From the NCBI GenBank assembly GCA_009859145.1, contig VRVR01000039.1, positions 131,909 to 195,908 of the forward strand: DNA of 64,000 nucleotides, in the 5' to 3' direction. The DNA comes from Andalucia godoyi. Taxonomy: Eukaryota; Discoba; Jakobea; Jakobida; Andaluciidae. How positions within the stretch are numbered: the stretch's first letter is position 1; each line of letters starts with the position of its first letter. The notes below the pieces were generated by a model. That model was not told the origin of the DNA. It was given only the letters and a program-made list of their open reading frames with translations, and did not search any database. Positions 11,501 to 18,444 of the stretch are shown here, piece after piece. The translations under genes were made by a program, and so were the position numbers.

Positions 11501-14442
11501 TCATTGTGAAGAGGCCGGAGTCGTTTGGAGGTGCCGGTCATGGAACATTGGTGTACGGACAAAGTGCATGCAGCGGCTGTGGGGCTGGTGGTGGGCTGGA
11601 ATTTAGTGCCGGAAGTGGTAGTTGGTTTTCCGCAGTGTCGATACCCTCTGGTGGGGACATTGTTCTACGAGGAGGAGAGGGACAAGGACAGGCTTTCGGT
11701 GGAAACGTGTTTGTGACTGCCGGTAATGCGAGTTCAGCCGTCGGAGGCTCTGTGTACATAGAAAGTGGCTATGGAGCGAATGCGGATGCAACGGGGTCTG
11801 TTTTTGTGGACACACAGAATTTTGCCGTCCGGAGCCGTAGTGGGCAAGAGATTGTGTTTCTCGTGGACACTGCTCAGAGCAGCTTGTCTGTCGATCGAGT
11901 GTTGGTTGGGAATTGGAATGGGTCGCTGACCGCGTCTTCTGTTGCCTACACAGATGTTGTGGGCATCCGAGCTCGGAATGTCTCGATTGTTGGTGGCGAG
12001 AGTATTGAGTTCATCACGGAGACGAACATTTCGTCTGTGTCATCAATTTATGTTGGTTCGCACGGCGATCCACTGTCAGCGACTTCTCTGGTGTCTTTGC
12101 GCGGGAAGGTAGTTCAAGTTCTGGACGATTTTGGTGTTCTGTGGCTTTCCAGTTTTTTGAATGCTTTTCAGCTGAATGCGCAGACGTTTGCTGTTGATTG
12201 TGACAATCTGCTTTTGTCTTCTTCAGTTCTTTCACAGATTGTTGTCAATAATTCGCAGTTTTTTTTGCATCCGGCGAACAAAAGTACTCCGTTGATTGTG
12301 ACAATTGGGTCATCCAGGTCCGATGTTGTTTTGAGTAGGCCCGTTTCGTTTTCTGGTCCTGGTCACTCATTTTTCTTTGAGGGCCAGGATGGTTGTTTTA
12401 GCTGTGGGAGTGGCGGAGGATGGTCTGTTGTTGCCGGTTCTGCGCATTCTTTGTCATCATTTGATGCAGGTGGAAGTGTGTCATTCTTCGGTGGTCTCGG
12501 AATCAATGGTTCATCTGCTGGTAATGTCGATTTCTTCGCAGGAAACAGCAGTCTAGGAACTCCTGGAAATGTTTATGTAAGGAGTGGCTCTGGTCTTTCT
12601 CGTGTTTCTGTAGAGGCGCAGACTTCTGTTTTTCGCTCTGTCTCAGGAAAGAATGTGTCTCTTCTTTCATTTTCATTTCCAAGCTTACTGAATCCTTTGA
12701 AGCCGTCCGTTCTGTTTGGCGATGTCTATTCCAATATTGTAGCGTATGCTTCTATGCGATCTGCGAATATTACAATCTCTACGGGTCGAAGTATGCAGAT
12801 TTGGACTTCGGAACCGTCATCGAGTATTCTTTTAGGAACCAGTTCTCTTGGCGTGACAGAACAGGTCTCCATTCTTGCAAGGAGCGTTTTCTGCATTGAT
12901 CGATTCGAAAATCCATCAGTCATAACAAACGATTCTGCGCTGTCGTTTTCTCGTAATTCTACTATTGATTTGGCTTCTGATGTGGTGACTTTGAAGGGGA
13001 CATTTCAAACTCAGGTAATCGCTGGGTCTGATGGCATTGTGCTTTCTCCAAAAGGCTTGCGGGATCGTTTCATTCTAGTCATTGGAATGCAGGGAAGCGT
13101 TGTTTTTGATAGGCCACAAGGGAGTGTGTCGTCTGCGAGTTATACTTACTTTCGAGGGCAATCTGCTTGCGGAAATTGTGGCAGTGGTGGCGTCCTCAAA
13201 TTTTGCGGTGGAAGTGGTGATTATCCAACTTCATCTGCAAGTGGAGGTGTAATCATCCTCACTGGCGGTGATGGTAGGTCCTCTGCTAGTGGCGGTGCGA
13301 TTGTTATGCGGAGTGGTAATTCGTCAAGTGCAAATGGGGGAAGTTTAGATTTTCAAACTGGATTCGGGTTGTTTGGTTCTTTACGTGGAAGGGTGATCGC
13401 AGAAGCCTATAGTGTTGCCTTACGAGGTTCTGCAGCTCATGTTATTTTTTTAGCAAGACCTCAGGTTTCTGGTACTGATATATTAGGGGTGTTTGTTGGC
13501 AATCAGGATCCGAGTATAGTGCCCGGTTCTGAGTTGTATTCCGCTGAAATACGAGCAAGAGGAGACAATGTTACGTTTCAAGCTGCAGTATGCCATCGGT
13601 GGATCACTGAGTCTTCTCCAGTGTCATCGAATACTGCTATTGAAATTGGCGATTCTACGTCATTGTCTTCTGGGTATCCTCGAAATCTGCTGTTTCGTTC
13701 AGGATCTGTACAAATGATGGATTCGTCTCTTGTGTCCTCGCTGTTTATTGATTCTTCCTCTGCTACACTTTCTCGTTCATCTAATTTGTACGTCAAAACA
13801 TCTTCTGGGCAGACAACCTCAATCTACTTTGGAATTTCTCCATCTGATTCCCCGTTATCGGCTACGGAAAACATTACAATCCGAGCACGGACGTTTGCCG
13901 TGTTTCAGGAGCTGTCTTCTGTTAGTGCCCGAATCGAGGTCACGGCAACCGATCTTTATTTCAGAGTGGCCTCGGGAAATGCAGTGATTGTCCAAGGAGG
14001 TGACTTGAATGTTGCTTCTGGTAAGGTTCGTGAAGCAGGATCGGCCATAGTGCCATCAGGTGCGATCCTGTTCTTTTCATCCTCTTGTCCTTCAGGGTTT
14101 ACGGAGTTTGTCAGTGCGTCTGGTCGCGCAATTTTTGGTCCCACAACTACGTATCCTGTGGGAACCATCCTTGGATCGTCACTTACTGCATCATTTTCAA
14201 CGTTTCAGTTTTCCGTTCCTTCGCAGACAGTCACTGTTTCTCTTTCTCATGGTCACTCTACATTTAATGATATCTTGCCGTATTCTTGCGGCCAATACTA
14301 TTGTGGGCCGTTGAATGTGCACACCGCTGGCTCCATTAGCCCTTCCACTGTGGATGTGTCTGTGTCTTCGGTGTTGACAACATCTGTTAGTCTTCCGTCT
14401 ATTTTACCCATGGTCTTTTTGAGACTTTGTCAAAAGGATTAA
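5587..14442 (+). CDS. Giant type II membrane protein with beta-repeat ectodomain and tail-collar-like C-terminus
   Basis: A single 2951-aa exon. Residues 1-150 are Pro/Ser/Gln-rich and cytosolic, and residues about 154-181 form one membrane segment (FWIGIVHCIAFWILVAFCVYTFLYI). The rest would be extracellular with no N-terminal signal peptide, so type II topology is inferred. Residues 195-450 consist of short alternating beta-strands of the LVVQS..GGARLVLQ kind, reminiscent of the sarcoglycan ectodomain. From about residue 1200 to 2620, six divergent blocks recur every 700-840 bp, each with a GQ.AC..CG.GGG core followed by Gly-Gly-strand repeats, suggesting stacked beta-helix-like modules. The C-terminus (about 2815-2951) has SGAILFF...CPSGF and ends FLRLCQKD, like phage tail-collar-type domains. 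N-glycosylation sequons are very frequent. It is the only full-length member of a local three-gene family (15370-17214 and 16863-17981). Function unknown; cell-surface adhesin or coat protein is inference. Confidence 0.85.
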   Translation: MDALRQPSRPPPPLGSAPSALRANPTTQSVSQPQSQSSGSSNAQRRLPVQSRPRPVYTASNAAFRPRLDEPGADVEVVQINDAYGMRLSSSVSGPVAAGTSPSSPRGTSFGGYVPPSHAVFPRNPPPLPLAIHGVSAASPTDVRTDSEKKSERRWFWIGIVHCIAFWILVAFCVYTFLYIQEVELIRYSSLNPDVVYAQSLQASSLTLSNPNSQSLVVESTSGSSSLVVQSAKGGARLVLQEKQNSVIFLSKQGTFSLSMNGTETIMASNSGMTVHGNLTANQFTADSLDLSQSQQRTPSSAISQVQTFAGSLTAMQNSDIIRFAFLNGQLFYSQNEIPTFIITNNVHITPYRVNGSVFLQEMVVDAESLRWKGFRLSVIDEGAVKFTSPGTFFFVSATGAIVLDACSVVFQNSSAPVEVHRVMSPVGLPLVLGSSEAVLLSSKSVILNSPGGGRLHSSSWMSLSSTAGYNVRLSAGSESFDGSDAVVVANATVPVGQEEVVIDAPAGRKNETVFRLSGGYPSLLFGSSAFSSGSFFAISGDTRAAVLSVFHSSNRSRQVLSIQPSRDDGEVRMTTGSARSLFLESISGTAFLELQKAWRMSSGPSRSLELHNIDAAGAGSISWMDVGLLRLVNVTVDSTRPVRAPEFFSGASADALQGEFVSITAALVNVSEDSVLRVGRGIAEMSGDSFVLRSISGKSMVVFSDAGLPAGGDLIVNGTSRVTVCSAAADVHIRASSHVRLLSTTQFCPEDVNDVRCGSWFAVDPSLRTISSDALTIDFNQSSMKLQAIDADYLYSSLGALTVESTRLLQGRAGRNGGLSDMGIMFWNSSMMTEHGNLYLEPRNMSAAVEIVGSKRFVVGGVSIDGLSGQIVGGGGAVDVLRSRVLFYADGYIGSVGSVALNGSAGLTITSLEGSRMLLYGGSRVIDGGEMMLDCGRGIVSTSGSALRLNSSSIVLVDGGASTLVVGNKDSGTFLALRAWDVSSLNMTIDFRRSSIEESAGNLSIVAVNGFVDISAGSAVMLSSGATKLLNRQSSLGFDFASRKLFTSKSEGFVIDVDSFVEIYGKQLLAFGATADRLVINGTGRVITGGKLSMAFGDSLLESLSENPLRLVSGGMLQVNASAGVYLGRRAVVSDFGESLTVSFENRTIVASGAATLFLMSDRLQFSSVSSAFSDFNVSFVSSVPVRIVRTGNASPTQFSLVGQDAVCDGCAHGGGVVVVGGSSFSSSNVGARGGDVILEGGGSIGAVGWGGDVVLRGGASGSTSRTGKLRLEGSGFHLFLKTLNISLVTMDSSGALIQSNKNLQLSFSALTSSVTFQSGIFVFSANSSFAAAGGASSVISRTGITFSSEFSCIRSNLLYCSLSMYASSSVMRHRDVVFQATSLLSVSSGSVFRLGIGSSGATLSTSSLTLPFNVLLDIGDGILTLRRTASVTAAGGFSVVGQPSLSNSWDGGSVRMTGGNVSSDAFGLRGGSVLLRGGSGSMDASGGLVQISGGTGYVGGSVSLQAGRGTIVRNGYITMTSPVMRFRSSKSTTSMVEFDGTLTTKKIEIGYFDAMAPESTNNTLSLCLSAFEMTLIGGTIIHLQTIQSTSRNSSIMIGNHVSVSGFETNVVSVRGQIVRLIDSQFSVGLEMRNDSLVVNRSQSVSMSSGADLSLYAGSSMVLFTGDGGLSVLHRISVNPLSVWLGTGVSDVVVSRPKSVGTAGHMTSVFGQNACVGCGSGGGVLIAAGSGDSAVSIPSSAGGVTTVSGGNGFGLANGGDVVLLSGNATTVGSAGNIVLVTGAGQSGALHGSVRVKSYEFSVSSPAAGDVVLSVRSYGYGNSYSEVRIGNADTRVSPEMSAFTRSVGVRGDNVSISGGSGVFVNTERNAAVYETRILVGNHYVAAENSTGVVSVQAGKVQLRDSLGALSMEVGGSYAVFNRSQNISMWTDVFSLSAVSEVRIGVGAVGVSVSPSPAIVDLRVSLGSGASRVIVKRPESFGGAGHGTLVYGQSACSGCGAGGGLEFSAGSGSWFSAVSIPSGGDIVLRGGEGQGQAFGGNVFVTAGNASSAVGGSVYIESGYGANADATGSVFVDTQNFAVRSRSGQEIVFLVDTAQSSLSVDRVLVGNWNGSLTASSVAYTDVVGIRARNVSIVGGESIEFITETNISSVSSIYVGSHGDPLSATSLVSLRGKVVQVLDDFGVLWLSSFLNAFQLNAQTFAVDCDNLLLSSSVLSQIVVNNSQFFLHPANKSTPLIVTIGSSRSDVVLSRPVSFSGPGHSFFFEGQDGCFSCGSGGGWSVVAGSAHSLSSFDAGGSVSFFGGLGINGSSAGNVDFFAGNSSLGTPGNVYVRSGSGLSRVSVEAQTSVFRSVSGKNVSLLSFSFPSLLNPLKPSVLFGDVYSNIVAYASMRSANITISTGRSMQIWTSEPSSSILLGTSSLGVTEQVSILARSVFCIDRFENPSVITNDSALSFSRNSTIDLASDVVTLKGTFQTQVIAGSDGIVLSPKGLRDRFILVIGMQGSVVFDRPQGSVSSASYTYFRGQSACGNCGSGGVLKFCGGSGDYPTSSASGGVIILTGGDGRSSASGGAIVMRSGNSSSANGGSLDFQTGFGLFGSLRGRVIAEAYSVALRGSAAHVIFLARPQVSGTDILGVFVGNQDPSIVPGSELYSAEIRARGDNVTFQAAVCHRWITESSPVSSNTAIEIGDSTSLSSGYPRNLLFRSGSVQMMDSSLVSSLFIDSSSATLSRSSNLYVKTSSGQTTSIYFGISPSDSPLSATENITIRARTFAVFQELSSVSARIEVTATDLYFRVASGNAVIVQGGDLNVASGKVREAGSAIVPSGAILFFSSSCPSGFTEFVSASGRAIFGPTTTYPVGTILGSSLTASFSTFQFSVPSQTVTVSLSHGHSTFNDILPYSCGQYYCGPLNVHTAGSISPSTVDVSVSSVLTTSVSLPSILPMVFLRLCQKD
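6623..6781 (+). repeat. 159-bp identical block, copy 1
   Basis: Every base from 6623 to 6781 matches 16820 to 16978. The block encodes VHITPYRVNGSVFLQEMVVD and the following 33 residues, in the same frame in both genes. Sequence on both sides is clearly homologous at protein level but strongly diverged in DNA, so identity here points to recent gene conversion or to a copied cassette. Confidence 0.97.
9181..13430 (+). repeat. Six divergent Gly-rich protein-repeat blocks
   Basis: Blocks begin near 9190, 9900, 10715, 11555, 12380 and 13155. Each encodes a GQ core, a C-x2-CG pair and GGG, followed by three or four Gly-Gly beta-strand units (GGDVVLRGG-like). Block 2 lacks the cysteines. The DNA of the blocks has diverged, so the array is old. 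Between blocks lies a second conserved unit containing a V(G/F)(N/D)-type strand and a V-R-A/G-x-N-V/I-(S/T)-I motif. Confidence 0.75.
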
Positions 14443-15369
14443 GTCCATGGCTGTGAAGACGTTCGTTTGACGAAAGGCTGTGTATGTGACGAACAACAAT
14501 GTGAGCATTTGTGTTCAGAATAGTGTGTTTTCTGTGATGAGGGTCATGGGATGAGAATCTTAGCAGGAGGAAGTCTCAGCATTTCGATAAATCATAGACA
14601 GTACGTGAGTATCGTGAGCAAGTTCAAAAATAAGGTCCAGTCGTGTGTTTCTGACCGCCAGATTCCGGTAGAACATCTACGTGTAATGCGGCGCTCTTGC
14701 GCACTGCAAGCATTCAGAATAGGCAGGGGAAAGTTCAGATGTCTCTTCATTGAATTGTGGTCTTTTTACTGGAATGAAAGCTCGTAATGTCTGCTGATGC
14801 TGTACATCTGTCAGTGGACTCCTTAAAGATTTGCGACCACCCGTCATCCATTGGAATCACTCAAAACGTGCGTTGTCTCCGTTTTAGAAACACGTCATTG
14901 ATCTCAATGCTTTGCCGTTGGGTCGATAAGATCTTTACACGTGCGTCTGTTGTCTGAGAGGAAGCGATAGCTCCGATTATCTCATGAAAACGTTTATGCT
15001 CCCATGAATGAAATGCCCCGTCCTTACATTCTCAAATTTTCCGTCAGCAAACAACACTTTTTTTCAATTGTCTTTGCTCATCTGCACGTCTGCTCGCATC
15101 ACAGCATTTTGTGCTTGGGCCTCAGGAAACTTGTGAGTAGGGAAACTGGGGACTTCTTGGCGGCTTTCGTTGCCAGACCTCCCCCCTCTTTCTTTGTTCT
15201 ATTACGATGTTATTCGTCTTTTTATTTGAACAGCACATCCTATCTTAGTTGACGCTATTTTCCCCGCAAAATACCCTGTTTTCGTGCTCAGATTCGTGTT
15301 TCAATTTGATTTCAACCGTAAGGACGCTGTTTTTTTCACACCATATAAATCAAGCATCCCATCGATGCA
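14443..15369. other. Intergenic region, possible relic of a beta-repeat gene
   Basis: About 930 bp follow the giant surface-protein gene. The first 150 bp include a broken frame near 14478-14560 reading TNNNVSICVQNSVF, which faintly resembles the TNNVHITPYRVNGSVF segment of the neighbouring family, and a short downstream LAGGSLSIS piece. This could be a degenerate paralogue fragment. The remainder, rich in T tracts, shows nothing definable and presumably carries the promoter of the next gene. Confidence 0.35.
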
Positions 15370-17214
15370 ATGTCAGATCCTTCGCTTGCAAGATCGATTC
15401 CTGTGAGCACCTTTAGCTCCGCCTCAGTTGCTGGTCGTGAAAAATCAAGAAGGGGAACGTTGGCTGAAAATTCATTGCTTGGCTCAAAACTTCCGAGAGA
15501 TGAAATTCCTGAAGATGCCGCTTTTGATGTTGAGCCTCTCACTGCAATGGAGCTGATTCCACGCCGGCACGCATTGCAGTCACAGGCTGTTTCTGAAGCT
15601 CCTTTTATTCCGGTTTTCCATGTACATTCCAAGAAAAATACTTCCGATTTGCAGCCTAATCCTTCGTCAGCACTCAGTGCGCAACCTGGAAACGGTCCGA
15701 ATAATCTTCACGCTGCAGTCAATGGGTTGAAATCTTCAAACGCTATTCAAGAGGCTCGTCCATTCATAGAGCCGTTAAGCTCAAAAAGACAGTTTCTGAT
15801 TCCGATACGGCCGCCTCCCCCTTCAATATCGGAAGAATTGATGGAACAGGGCCGCAGCGCCAGAAAACACTTGGCGAGTCCTATCGGAGAAGACATCCAT
15901 TCTGGAGCAGCTGATGCTGTCTCTGGGATCTCGCAGTCTACGTATCCTCATACTTCCTTCAAGACTTCTCTGTTGTCTCAACATACAGCACGCCATCGAG
16001 ATCATTTACAGAGTGTTATGGAAGAAGTTTCTGTAGACATTCGACCATTAACGAACATTGATTTGAGGTATCCTTCGCTTGAACATTCTGTAGGGCAGAG
16101 TGCGATTTCCAATTCGAGTAGCCCCAACGACGAACTGACAAATCTTGGCAAGGATCGAGTTGCGTCGTACCATTACCAGGCGTCCCCGGAAATGACGACC
16201 ACCGAGCCAGAGCATGCGACATCTTCAAAAAAGAGGCTTTTTTTCTGGATTTTCGTAATCCATGTGATCGCCTTTTGGTGCTTGGTTTGTTTTTGCATGT
16301 ACACCTTTCTCTATCTTCGGAACGTAGATTCTATGCAATACGGGAATATCCAATCAACATCTTTGTCAGCTGGGAAGATAGAGTCAAAATCTGTGGTCGT
16401 ATCTCAAACGGGGTCTCAACATATTCCCGTTCAATCTGATACCTCATCCTCCGCAGTTCTGATTAAGAGTGCTGGGGTGAAATCCAGTTTTAATCTCGTA
16501 GATGGCGAACAATCTGTCCAGTTGGCTTCTGCTGAAGGAATATTCACTCTCACCGTGAATCACAGTACAGTCGTGAAGTCCACGCAATCGGATACTTTCA
16601 TTATGGGAAACCTGATAACGAATAACCTGTTCGCGAGCTCTCTGAACCTCTCACAATCAATCCTCTTCCACCAGATCCCCGCAGTTCACGCAATAATGGG
16701 ATCTCCGGCACAGTCCATGATGCCCAGAACCACCAGTTCTACAGAGATACGATTGACGTATGACGCGGGAGAACTCGACATTTCAGTCATGCAATCAGCT
16801 GTCCTTCATGTGAATCAGGATGTCCACATAACGCCTTACAGGGTCAATGGTAGTGTATTTCTTCAGGAAATGGTGGTTGATGCGGAGAGTTTGAGATGGA
16901 AAGGGTTCCGACTGTCGGTGATCGATGAAGGAGCTGTGAAATTTACGTCGCCGGGAACGTTCTTTTTCGTGTCGGCCAGGAACGCTCCTTCGTCAAAGGA
17001 CACCCTGGAATTACCGGTAATGGAAGACTCCGCCAGTGAATCGGGCAGCCCACGATGCAACATCGTCGCGGACGGAAATGTAGCCGTCCTCAATTGCATG
17101 GAATTTGAAGCGTCCAGGGATGTGGCTCTGATATCATTTGTAGTCACACCCATTCGGAACTTCGTGTTCAACGGTGAGCATTGCATTATATCAGAATTAC
17201 CGACTGACAACTGA
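15370..17214 (+). CDS. Short paralogue of the giant type II surface protein, 3'-truncated chimera
   Basis: The 614-aa ORF has the same order as the start of the giant neighbour: a Ser/Pro-rich cytosolic region with LIPIRPPPPSISEEL near residues 139-153, one membrane segment at about 288-315 (FFWIFVIHVIAFWCLVCFCMYTFLYL), then sarcoglycan-like beta-strands. Residues about 484-536 are encoded by the 159-bp block identical to the giant gene. Beyond base 16978 the homology stops. The last 78 codons read through the antisense strand of the opposite-strand paralogue and are probably not functional sequence. The entire repeat array and collar domain are absent. It may be expressed as a truncated protein, or it may be a pseudogene or sequence donor for the full gene. 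Confidence 0.7.
   Translation: MSDPSLARSIPVSTFSSASVAGREKSRRGTLAENSLLGSKLPRDEIPEDAAFDVEPLTAMELIPRRHALQSQAVSEAPFIPVFHVHSKKNTSDLQPNPSSALSAQPGNGPNNLHAAVNGLKSSNAIQEARPFIEPLSSKRQFLIPIRPPPPSISEELMEQGRSARKHLASPIGEDIHSGAADAVSGISQSTYPHTSFKTSLLSQHTARHRDHLQSVMEEVSVDIRPLTNIDLRYPSLEHSVGQSAISNSSSPNDELTNLGKDRVASYHYQASPEMTTTEPEHATSSKKRLFFWIFVIHVIAFWCLVCFCMYTFLYLRNVDSMQYGNIQSTSLSAGKIESKSVVVSQTGSQHIPVQSDTSSSAVLIKSAGVKSSFNLVDGEQSVQLASAEGIFTLTVNHSTVVKSTQSDTFIMGNLITNNLFASSLNLSQSILFHQIPAVHAIMGSPAQSMMPRTTSSTEIRLTYDAGELDISVMQSAVLHVNQDVHITPYRVNGSVFLQEMVVDAESLRWKGFRLSVIDEGAVKFTSPGTFFFVSARNAPSSKDTLELPVMEDSASESGSPRCNIVADGNVAVLNCMEFEASRDVALISFVVTPIRNFVFNGEHCIISELPTDN
16820..16978 (+). repeat. 159-bp identical block, copy 2
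   Basis: This is identical to 6623-6781. Its right end (16978) coincides, within a base or two, with the point where homology of the plus-strand gene to the family stops and the inverted minus-strand paralogue begins. Confidence 0.97.
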
Positions 17215-17981
17215 AAGGTTTCGGAAACAGAACTCATAGTGACGGAGCTTTTCGTTTCTTGCAACACCAATCTGGCCCCCTGATCTGCAGCTTTGACAAA
17301 CAGTTCAGAGGTTGAGTTAAGGGACTGCAATATAACTTCCTGAGATTCCGCTCGCGAAACAACAAGGGAGTTTGCTGCTGCAGAACCCGATGTTAGGGAA
17401 TCTGCGTGAAAATTCTCAAATCGATTCTCGTGAACATGCCGCGCATAAATAAAGATGTATATACAGAACGCGCATAGCAACCAAAATGCAAAGATGTGGA
17501 CGATTGCAACTGCTCTAACGTAGTTGATGCGCGCCTTTCGATCCGTGTTCCGGGTTTTCCTTGCAATAGCCGCAGTCGCAGAAGTGGAATTTGAGAACAT
17601 CTGCGGTAGTTCTGCGTTATCAGCGTTGTCCGCACGCCTTCGAGGCGAGAAGGTAGAAAGATGTTCCATTCTTGTCAACGGTTGAATCTCCACAGCGCTC
17701 ACGGCAGTGGTGGTGGGATACATTTCGCCAGTTCTTGAAAAACCTTCGAAGTTGTCGAAAACTGGAGGATGACAAGAGTTCTCATCAAAAGACACGCTCC
17801 TTTCGTTAATTTCTTCCACACGGGAAGAGGTCAATTTTCGGTTCCGGACATCCGTTAACTCTGCGGAAATAGCAGGCGGAGGTGGACGGACAGGAATCAT
17901 GAGATGTCGGTGAGGAGAAGAAAAAGCACCGATTTGCTGTTTTTGACTCCTGTTTACAGCGCCACCAACGGTATTTTCCAT
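16863..17981 (-). CDS. Third family member, 3'-truncated, inverted
   Basis: The ATG at 17981 opens a 372-aa frame; a longer frame from 17990 would start at a TTG. Residues 1-150 are cytosolic and contain LMIPVRPPPPAISAEL, matching the plus-strand paralogue. A membrane segment lies at about 156-180 (VAIVHIFAFWLLCAFCIYIFIYA), followed by SLVV...GARLVLQE beta-strands close to those of the giant protein. Family homology can be followed to about base 16980 (residue 334). The remaining 38 codons are the antisense of the 159-bp block of the opposing gene. It therefore overlaps the plus-strand gene tail to tail and lacks all downstream domains. It is either a truncated expressed protein or a pseudogene left by an inversion. 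Confidence 0.65.
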   Translation of the reverse strand: MENTVGGAVNRSQKQQIGAFSSPHRHLMIPVRPPPPAISAELTDVRNRKLTSSRVEEINERSVSFDENSCHPPVFDNFEGFSRTGEMYPTTTAVSAVEIQPLTRMEHLSTFSPRRRADNADNAELPQMFSNSTSATAAIARKTRNTDRKARINYVRAVAIVHIFAFWLLCAFCIYIFIYARHVHENRFENFHADSLTSGSAAANSLVVSRAESQEVILQSLNSTSELFVKAADQGARLVLQETKSSVTMSSVSETFQLSVGNSDIMQCSPLNTKFRMGVTTNDIRATSLDASNSMQLRTATFPSATMLHRGLPDSLAESSITGNSRVSFDEGAFLADTKKNVPGDVNFTAPSSITDSRNPFHLKLSASTTIS

Positions 17982-18444
17982 TTGAATCAAAAGTGTACTG
18001 CAGAAATAAACGGAAAAGCGGTGTACAATGGCTGCATGAATGATCGCAGAATGAGGAACAATGCACCGTCGGTTTCAACGACTTCATTGCGTGGAATGCA
18101 AAGGAGATGCTGGATGGTGAGATATTTGAACTCTGTCCGCTAGTGGAAAATCTGGGTTCTTTCGTTTTCTTTTTCACGATGGCTGTCACATCACGTCACA
18201 GCACAGATGTTGCGAGCACACATCCCCTGCTTAGGTGCGCTTTCTTCTTCTTTTTCTTCTTCAACCCTTGATTGCTGTTTTTCTGTTTTGCCAGCTGTAC
18301 GTTGGCGTCTCTTCGCATTCCCTTGTGTTTGATGCCTTTTGTTTCCCTCTCTGTCCAGTTTTTTCCCGTGGCATTCTGGGAGCAAACCGAGAGATCTGCT
18401 TGCGTCTGGCCGGTTGCGTCATGCGATTTGCATCATTGTGAAAT
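17982..18444. other. Intergenic region between divergent genes
   Basis: About 460 bp separate the minus-strand surface-protein paralogue from the WDR59 gene. It contains a T/C-rich stretch at about 18240-18300 and no credible ORF. Both promoters are expected here. Confidence 0.5.
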
